Source: Thermodesulfovibrio sp. | GTDB lineage: Bacteria > Nitrospirota > Thermodesulfovibrionia > Thermodesulfovibrionales > UBA6898 | DNA length: 35,791 nucleotides | Direction: 5' to 3' | Assembly: GCA_013824615.1 (NCBI GenBank) | Contig: PNOC01000038.1 | Coordinates: 1 to 35,791 of the forward strand | Part shown: positions 31,107 through 35,791 of the stretch, piece after piece | Layout: the number at the start of each line of letters is the position of its first letter | How positions within the stretch are numbered: the stretch's first letter is position 1 | Program-made: the position numbers and the translations under genes | Notes under the pieces: generated by a model | Told to the model about the DNA's origin: nothing | Databases searched by the model: none | What the model saw: only the letters and a program-made list of their open reading frames with translations

Positions 31107-32238
31107 CCGCCGGGTCCCCTCCACCTTTATACTGAAGCATGACCATGTGTGAGTCACCCATGCCCTGCGGCAGTACAAGCTTTTTTATCCGGGCGAGTTC
31201 GAACAGATAATCTTCAGATGCGGAAGAAAGCTTCCCGATCTCTTCATCAATACCGAGAGAGACAAGAAACGCCCCCTGACTGCTGAGTCCGACAGTCCTG
31301 AAGCCAGCCTCCTCACCCCATGTTTTCACCGCTGAAAAGTCTACATGGCAGGTAATATCCTGCATCCCGATATTCCGGAGAGGTTCTTCATTCGCCTGAT
31401 GCCGGTGATAGCAGATCAGCGTTCCCCTGTTGCGGTCTTCGCTGTAGTAGTCACGGCCAAGGTAGCCATAGTCGATAGTCAGGACAAAGCCTTCAGCCAG
31501 AATCCTGCTGACGTCCCCGAACCAGTCCCTGATGCGGATGTTTGCCTCGGTCCGGTACCCGCGGTCAAGAATAATCTTCATCCCGTTAAAGTAGTCGGCA
31601 ACGGCCTTTGAGCTCAGCGGACCAGATTCTTCAACCAGGCTGTCCTCCCGGACGGTAATGTAGATCTCCGTTAGTTCCTCCGCCATCTCAACAAGATGGA
31701 CAGGGAAGGCATCAAACAACTCGTTGGAGAATATGCAGCCGCAGGCGACGGCCTCGATTTCAGAGAGCGAGGAAGCCCATGCGACCTTGCCTGCAGGAAG
31801 AACCCCGGGCTGCCCGCCGGGAACACTCCCTTCCGTGGCTGCGGGGCTGCTGAGCAGGATTTTCTGTTTCTGCTGCATCGCCGGGTTTATCTCGACGATA
31901 ACATACCTGAGTGCATCAAAGAACGGACTACCCTGAAGATACATAAGCATGTCCCGGCAGATATGGCCCTCTCCCCCGCCAACCTCGATAATCGTGAACT
32001 CAGCAGGCCTGCCGAAAAATTCCCACATCTCCGCGATCTGCTTGCCAAGCATGCTGCCAAAAACAGGATGCAGATGAGCACTGGTATAGAAGTCGCCACC
32101 CTTCCCTATTACCAGGTCCGGCGACCGGTAATAGCCGAATTCAGGATCATACAGCGCCATTGCCATAAACTGTTCAAAGGTAATGCGCCCCTCTGCCTTT
32201 ATCCGGCTGATTATTTTATTTTCAAGCAGGGTTGCCAT
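31054..32238 (-). CDS. MidA/NDUFAF7-family SAM-dependent methyltransferase
   Basis: A 394-residue member of the Methyltransf_28 (DUF185) family. The N-terminus RITFEQFMAMALYDPEFGYY, then GKGGDFYTSAHLHPVFGSML, is the family hallmark, and IIEVGGGEGHICRDML (residues about 83-98) is the SAM-binding glycine loop. SNELFDAFPVHLVEM and LTIDYGYLGRDYYS are further conserved blocks. The mitochondrial homologue methylates an Arg of a complex I subunit; the bacterial role is not known. It is cytosolic. A TATAAT ends seven bases before the ATG with no ribosome site. Confidence 0.9.
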   Translation of the reverse strand: MATLLENKIISRIKAEGRITFEQFMAMALYDPEFGYYRSPDLVIGKGGDFYTSAHLHPVFGSMLGKQIAEMWEFFGRPAEFTIIEVGGGEGHICRDMLMYLQGSPFFDALRYVIVEINPAMQQKQKILLSSPAATEGSVPGGQPGVLPAGKVAWASSLSEIEAVACGCIFSNELFDAFPVHLVEMAEELTEIYITVREDSLVEESGPLSSKAVADYFNGMKIILDRGYRTEANIRIRDWFGDVSRILAEGFVLTIDYGYLGRDYYSEDRNRGTLICYHRHQANEEPLRNIGMQDITCHVDFSAVKTWGEEAGFRTVGLSSQGAFLVSLGIDEEIGKLSSASEDYLFELARIKKLVLPQGMGDSHMVMLQYKGGGDPAAKPVLRGFSLRNQMKYL

Positions 32239-32245
32239 GACAGTG

Positions 32246-32251
32246 ATTATA
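32246..32251 (-). promoter_or_regulatory. near-leaderless -10 promoter of the MidA-like gene
   Basis: On the minus strand TATAAT (32251-32246) is followed by seven bases and the ATG at 32238. The divergent fusion-protein frame begins only eight bases beyond this box, so its true start may lie further in. Confidence 0.55.
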
Positions 32252-32258
32252 GCCGCGC

Positions 32259-35078
32259 ATGCGTCTTGTTCTCAACCTTATCAGAAACAAACCCTCATTC
32301 CGGACCGGTACACGTTTTAGCACAGGATTCAGGTATTATAAAAGCATAAGCGATGGATCCGGCCACCCAGACCTGCCGGGAAAGGACCAGCAATTGTCAG
32401 GTATTGATGACAGCGTATCGTCGGATTCCGGGGCGAGAACAGAGCTGACCGGCTCACAGGCCGCTGCTGCAGAAACTGCGGCAGCACTTCGCAGTATTGA
32501 CCTTTTCTCCTCACTTTCGGAAAAACTTCTCAGCCGGCTCGCTTATGATTCAAGGCGTCTTACCTATAAAGCCGGCACCAGAATACTCTCTCACACTGAT
32601 AAAAATGAAGATTATTATGTAATTATCTCGGGCTCTGTCCGCGTGTACCAGGTGACTGACACCGGCGAGGAGGTAAGTTTTGCGACACTGGGCCCGGGCG
32701 AGGGGTTCGGGGAAATTGCCCTGCTGACGCAGGCGCCAAGATCTGCCTCGGTGGCCGCAGTGTCGGACAGCGACCTCCTTCTCATTCCCAGAGATGCATT
32801 AATACGTGTCATTTTTTCTAACGCGGAGGCCTCGATGCAGTTTGCCCGCGTTCTGGCCGAAAGACTTACCAGAGGGAATATACACCTGATAGAGGTTGCC
32901 AATACTGAACACTCCTACCGCCAGTTCATTTCTGAGCACCTGAGACCTCAAGAGCCGCAACTGCCGGGCGAAAGCCTGCAAGTTCTGAAATTGCACGAAG
33001 AAATAAGTGCACTGTCTGAGTGTTCTGACCGAGTGCTTGTGCAGGGAGAACCGGGCACCGAAGTCTGGGATGCTGCCAGTCTCATTCACCAAAGCGGGCC
33101 GGTGCGGCAGGGTATTCTGCTCGGCCTGGATGTCAGGACGCTGTCTGTTCCGCCTCATGCAGCCCTCGACCCTGAGATAATCCCCTACATGCTGGACATG
33201 GTCCAGAACAGCCTGCTGTACGGAAGAAAAATGAATGCCCTCTCTTTTGCCCCTGATTCCCGGCCCGGGCTGCTGCAGATGGCGGCTGCAGGCACACTTA
33301 TCATTGAGCATCTGGAACACCTGACGCCGGATGTACAGAAAAAACTCTTCAAATGCATTACTGAAGGGAGCTTTTCACCTGTAGGTGAGACAAAGCCCAT
33401 GGCAATGAATGCGCGCATAATATCTACGACAAATGCCGACCTTCAGGCCATGGTGGACGCCGGCACATTCGACAGAGGACTATTTGAACTTCTGGCCCAA
33501 AAAACGATCACGGTGCCCCCTTTGAGAAAACGGAAGAAAGACATCCGGGCAATACTCGACCGCCTTATTCTTCAAACCCAGAGCCAGACTGACAAAGCGG
33601 TCAGGGGAATATCCGGGGAGGCCTATAAAGCCCTGATGGCCTACGGCTGGCCGGGCAACCGTGACGAGCTTAATACAGTCCTGCGGCGGGCCATAAGCAT
33701 CAGCCGGGGAGAGGAACTCCAGATAGAAGATCTTTTTATCGGGCCGCCACCGGTCACCGGGAGGGTCGCTTTCAATCTGCTGAAGCTGGATTTTGTCCGC
33801 AAAGTTTTCAGCAATGCGACCCTGCGACGCGCGCTCCAGTTCTGCATTGGAGGCTTCATAGCGGCAATAATTATTTCAGGCATAGCAGGAAGCCAGCAGG
33901 CGGAGTCTAACAGCACGATCGTTCTGACCTGGGGACTGTGGGAACCGGCCCTGGTAATCAGCGCTTTCTTCGCGGCCCGGCTCTGGTGCAGTGCCTGCCC
34001 CATTGGAGCAGCCAGTTCCTTTCTCGGCCGCACTATCGGCCTGCGACGCAAGGTCCCGCAGTTTCTCAGGGAATATGGCATATATTTCAGTGCTGCCGGG
34101 CTTGCCCTGATATTCTGGTCAGAATCCGCCTCCGGCATGATCAGTTCCCCTCGCGCCACCTCTTTGCTCATTCTCTCGGTGGTCCTCGGAGCTCTCATCG
34201 TCGGCCTGCTCTACCGCAGACGGGCCTGGTGCAGGTTCCTTTGCCCCCTTGGGGGAATGGTAGGGCTTCTCTCCAGCTGTTCTGTAATCGAAATGAGGTC
34301 CAATTACAATATCTGCAACAACGATTGTAAAACACATGCCTGCTATGCCGGTGAAGGCGCCTACGAAGGCTGCCCCATGTATGAGGGACCGTTTTCCCTG
34401 AGTTCAAATCTTAACTGCATCCTCTGCGGAAAATGCATCGGCGCGTGCCCTAACAAGTCACCAGTTCTGAATCTTCGCCTGCCTGCACATGAACTCTGGA
34501 CCGCGAGAAGTCCTGAAAAAGGGCTCGTAGCCCTCGGCCTTACCCTCATAGCAACACAGCTGTTCAGAGGTCTTGAGATGGCGGGAGTCTTTGGCCTTCA
34601 TGCAACAGGGCCCGGCAACTGGTGGAAGGTCTCGATCCCGATTTTCCTGGGGCTGATGGCCCTGACCTATTTGGCTTTCCGTTATCTGGGCAGACTGGTT
34701 TTTCCCGCTGACAGCATTGAGAAAGGCAGATCTTTAGGCCTCTTCATCTACGGGCTTATTCCCCTGGCTGTAGCCTTTGAGATGGCTTTTCATACGGGCC
34801 GCCTGCTGACAATGGGAGGAAGTCTGCTGAATGTACTGGGAAGACAAATGGACTGGTCTTATGAATCTCCGGCACTGACCGTCCCGGGTGCTGTGGTAAA
34901 AGTATTCCAGATACTGTTTATCCTTCTGGGCTCTTTCGCTTCTCTGGGCGTTTTTTCGAAGCTCCTCAGGAGTGAAAGGCCTTGTGATAGTCCCCGCCCC
35001 TCCGGCATCAGACAGGCCTGGCCCCTGCTGATCCTTACCTTTGGCTACCTGCTTTTTTTTATGCGGGCAGCAGGCTGA
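32259..35078 (+). CDS. fusion of cNMP-binding domain, inactivated sigma-54-type AAA+ domain and membrane polyferredoxin
   Basis: A 939-residue protein with an unusual domain order. Residues 78-205 form a CRP-type cyclic-nucleotide domain with an intact phosphate cassette (FGEIALLTQAPRSASV, Gly151, Glu152, Arg161). Residues 240-495 are recognisable as a sigma-54 activator AAA+ domain (GTLIIEHLEHLTPDVQKKL, MNARIISTTNADLQ, VPPLRKRKKDIR, YGWPGNRDELN). However, Walker A reads GEPGTEVW without the Lys, Walker B has lost its Asp-Glu, and the GAFTGA loop is missing. In place of a helix-turn-helix there are membrane segments (from about 525) and a NapH/NosR-like part with CSACP (577, 580), CRFLCP (658, 662), a Cys cluster at 686-705 and CILCGKCIGACP (720-730). 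It is probably a membrane redox protein gated by a cyclic nucleotide. The N-terminal 75 residues look disordered; a TTG at 32394 with GGAAAGGA upstream is an alternative start. Confidence 0.85.
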   Translation: MRLVLNLIRNKPSFRTGTRFSTGFRYYKSISDGSGHPDLPGKDQQLSGIDDSVSSDSGARTELTGSQAAAAETAAALRSIDLFSSLSEKLLSRLAYDSRRLTYKAGTRILSHTDKNEDYYVIISGSVRVYQVTDTGEEVSFATLGPGEGFGEIALLTQAPRSASVAAVSDSDLLLIPRDALIRVIFSNAEASMQFARVLAERLTRGNIHLIEVANTEHSYRQFISEHLRPQEPQLPGESLQVLKLHEEISALSECSDRVLVQGEPGTEVWDAASLIHQSGPVRQGILLGLDVRTLSVPPHAALDPEIIPYMLDMVQNSLLYGRKMNALSFAPDSRPGLLQMAAAGTLIIEHLEHLTPDVQKKLFKCITEGSFSPVGETKPMAMNARIISTTNADLQAMVDAGTFDRGLFELLAQKTITVPPLRKRKKDIRAILDRLILQTQSQTDKAVRGISGEAYKALMAYGWPGNRDELNTVLRRAISISRGEELQIEDLFIGPPPVTGRVAFNLLKLDFVRKVFSNATLRRALQFCIGGFIAAIIISGIAGSQQAESNSTIVLTWGLWEPALVISAFFAARLWCSACPIGAASSFLGRTIGLRRKVPQFLREYGIYFSAAGLALIFWSESASGMISSPRATSLLILSVVLGALIVGLLYRRRAWCRFLCPLGGMVGLLSSCSVIEMRSNYNICNNDCKTHACYAGEGAYEGCPMYEGPFSLSSNLNCILCGKCIGACPNKSPVLNLRLPAHELWTARSPEKGLVALGLTLIATQLFRGLEMAGVFGLHATGPGNWWKVSIPIFLGLMALTYLAFRYLGRLVFPADSIEKGRSLGLFIYGLIPLAVAFEMAFHTGRLLTMGGSLLNVLGRQMDWSYESPALTVPGAVVKVFQILFILLGSFASLGVFSKLLRSERPCDSPRPSGIRQAWPLLILTFGYLLFFMRAAG

Positions 35079-35262
35079 GCGCAGCCTGTGCCTTGACGCC
35101 GATGATCCTGCCAAATGCGGCTACGGCAAGACGGTCAAGAAGGTCAACCTCAAGGGAACCGGGATATACTTCTGTAACTGCGGCGGGTCATGCACCTGCA
35201 ATACTGTTTCGAATAAGCCCGCCAAATGCAAATGCGGGATGGACCTGAAAAAGAGCGATTAA
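35041..35262 (+). CDS. small Cys-rich metal-binding frame, start uncertain (possible frameshifted tail of the fusion protein)
   Basis: The frame encodes up to 73 residues. The C-terminal part, GTGIYFCNCGGSCTCNTVSN then KPAKCKCGMDLKKSD, has a CxCxxxCxC...CxCGMDL pattern like small metal-binding domains and is surely selected. No good start is found: the frame opens at 35032, the first candidate (TTG at 35041) has no ribosome site, and it overlaps the previous gene by 38 bases. A T8 tract at 35053-35060 lies in the overlap. Losing one T would fuse this frame to the last membrane segment of the polyferredoxin. It may therefore be a C-terminal extension reached by slippage, a sequencing indel, or a separate gene starting at a non-standard codon. 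Confidence 0.5.
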   Translation: MATCFFLCGQQAERSLCLDADDPAKCGYGKTVKKVNLKGTGIYFCNCGGSCTCNTVSNKPAKCKCGMDLKKSD

Positions 35263-35289
35263 AAGACTGCTGAAGTGACCGGTTTTATG

Positions 35290-35320
35290 GGGGCAGAAGT
35301 TTATTCTGCCCCTTTCTTTT
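35290..35320 (+). terminator. rho-independent terminator after the Cys-rich frame
   Basis: A 9-bp perfect stem GGGGCAGAA (35290-35298) and TTCTGCCCC (35304-35312) with a GTTTA loop and a T-rich tail TTTCTTTT. It lies 27 bases after the stop at 35262, which supports that frame being the end of the transcript. Confidence 0.88.
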
Positions 35321-35469
35321 GACGTTTTCCTGCCACTGCTACGGCATCAATTGAATGAGAGAACCCGGCTCAGGCAGCGCAAGGACTAATGACAATTTCG
35401 CAACGAGATCCCCTGGCAGGCAGGTATTCTCCTCTGATTCCTCTCGGATTGAGAAGAGCTGCGGGGGAC

Positions 35470-35791
35470 CTAAGCCCTCCGCCTCGTTATCTGTAAGACC
35501 GCGGCAAGTCCGGCAATAAGCATAAAGAATATCATGCCCCACTCGTTCATCGTCGGCACCGCCGCCACGGCAGCCGTATTGACGGTGAGTGCGTAGCTGC
35601 TGCTGCCGCTGCAGTTGTTTGCATCCGAAGCGGTAACCGTAAAGTTGAAGTTTCCGCCCTGTATCGGCGTGCCGGACAATAATCCCGTTGATGACAGGCT
35701 CATGCCGGAAGGCAGTGCTCCGCCGGTTATCGCAAACGTCACGGTCCCGATGCCTCCTGATCCGCCAAACTGGATGTTTGGATAAGGGCTG
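35470..35791 (-). CDS. C-terminal end of an IPTL-CTERM surface protein with a putative Ig domain (runs off the window)
   Basis: The minus strand is open from the window edge to TAG at 35470 (106 residues visible). It carries a He_PIG-type putative Ig domain (VTFAITGGALPSGMSLSSTG, then LLSGTPIQGGNFNFTVTASD). The C-terminus VPTMNEWGMIFFMLIAGLAA plus a basic RRR end is an IPTL-CTERM signal: a PTxxEWG motif, a hydrophobic helix and a basic tail, the kind linked to exosortase-like surface sorting. It would be an exported, surface-attached protein. The beginning lies outside, so its size and role are unknown. The 35321-35469 stretch before it shows nothing I can identify. Confidence 0.85.
   Translation of the reverse strand, partial: SPYPNIQFGGSGGIGTVTFAITGGALPSGMSLSSTGLLSGTPIQGGNFNFTVTASDANNCSGSSSYALTVNTAAVAAVPTMNEWGMIFFMLIAGLAAVLQITRRRA

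Noticed and set aside
32334-32355. TATTAT followed by an ATG at 32353 as a leaderless start of the fusion protein
   Set aside because: That ATG is out of frame with the fusion protein by one base. A TTG at 32394 with GGAAAGGA upstream is a better alternative to the ATG at 32259.

Overview
The window looks like a piece of chromosome from an anaerobic or microaerophilic diderm bacterium, most likely Nitrospirota (Thermodesulfovibrionia-like) or a Desulfobacterota relative. This is inference from gene content: a KorAB-type 2-oxoacid:ferredoxin oxidoreductase, a mono-cluster ferredoxin, a rubrerythrin-like protein, an Aquifex-like superoxide dismutase, Lgt, a type II/IV pseudopilin, an IPTL-CTERM surface protein and a giant FG-GAP secreted protein. 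I see no rRNA, tRNA, CRISPR array or intact insertion sequence. Genes are tightly packed and no gene-free stretch exceeds 300 bases.

Layout. 1-1077 (minus): the start of a transglutaminase-like secreted protein and a pseudopilin. 1218-3653 (minus): a Lon-family ATP-dependent protease. 3674-3799: a 126-bp inverted-ended repeat. 3859-7173 (minus): an overlapping lipA-aminotransferase-hom operon. 7252-8384 (plus): a deoxyhypusine-synthase-like protein coupled to a ferredoxin. 8391-11649 (minus): a HEAT-repeat protein and an HD-GYP protein that share an N-terminal module. 11845-14009 (plus): lgt, then a nitroreductase and superoxide dismutase pair. 14080-15335 (minus): a radical SAM/SPASM peptide maturase with a 20-residue Cys-terminal peptide gene beside it. 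15380-19210 (plus): a Cys-rich/cupin protein, a rubrerythrin-like protein and korAB. 19253-25231 (minus): a 1992-residue FG-GAP protein. 25416-26159 (minus): a small membrane protein, divergent from a histidine kinase / NtrC-type regulator pair (26230-29203). 29181-32238: coaE, an FmdB-type zinc ribbon, a TIM-barrel isomerase and a MidA-like methyltransferase. 32259-35262 (plus): a cyclic-nucleotide-binding / inactivated sigma-54-type AAA+ / membrane polyferredoxin fusion, followed by a Cys-rich frame. 35470-35791 (minus): the C-terminus of an IPTL-CTERM surface protein.

The strongest candidates for something new are (1) the peptide/maturase locus, where the peptide is too short for routine gene calling and has its own extended -10 promoter inside the last codons of the maturase gene; (2) the three-part cNMP / dead AAA+ / polyferredoxin protein, with a T8 tract that could join it to a Cys-rich tail; (3) a repeat family with one full copy (3674-3799) and one internally deleted copy in the lgt leader (11774-11823); and (4) a recurring promoter layout in which an extended -10 box ends 5-7 nt before an ATG that has no Shine-Dalgarno sequence, which implies leaderless mRNAs for several operon-leading genes. 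Genes inside operons have ordinary GGAGG-type ribosome sites.
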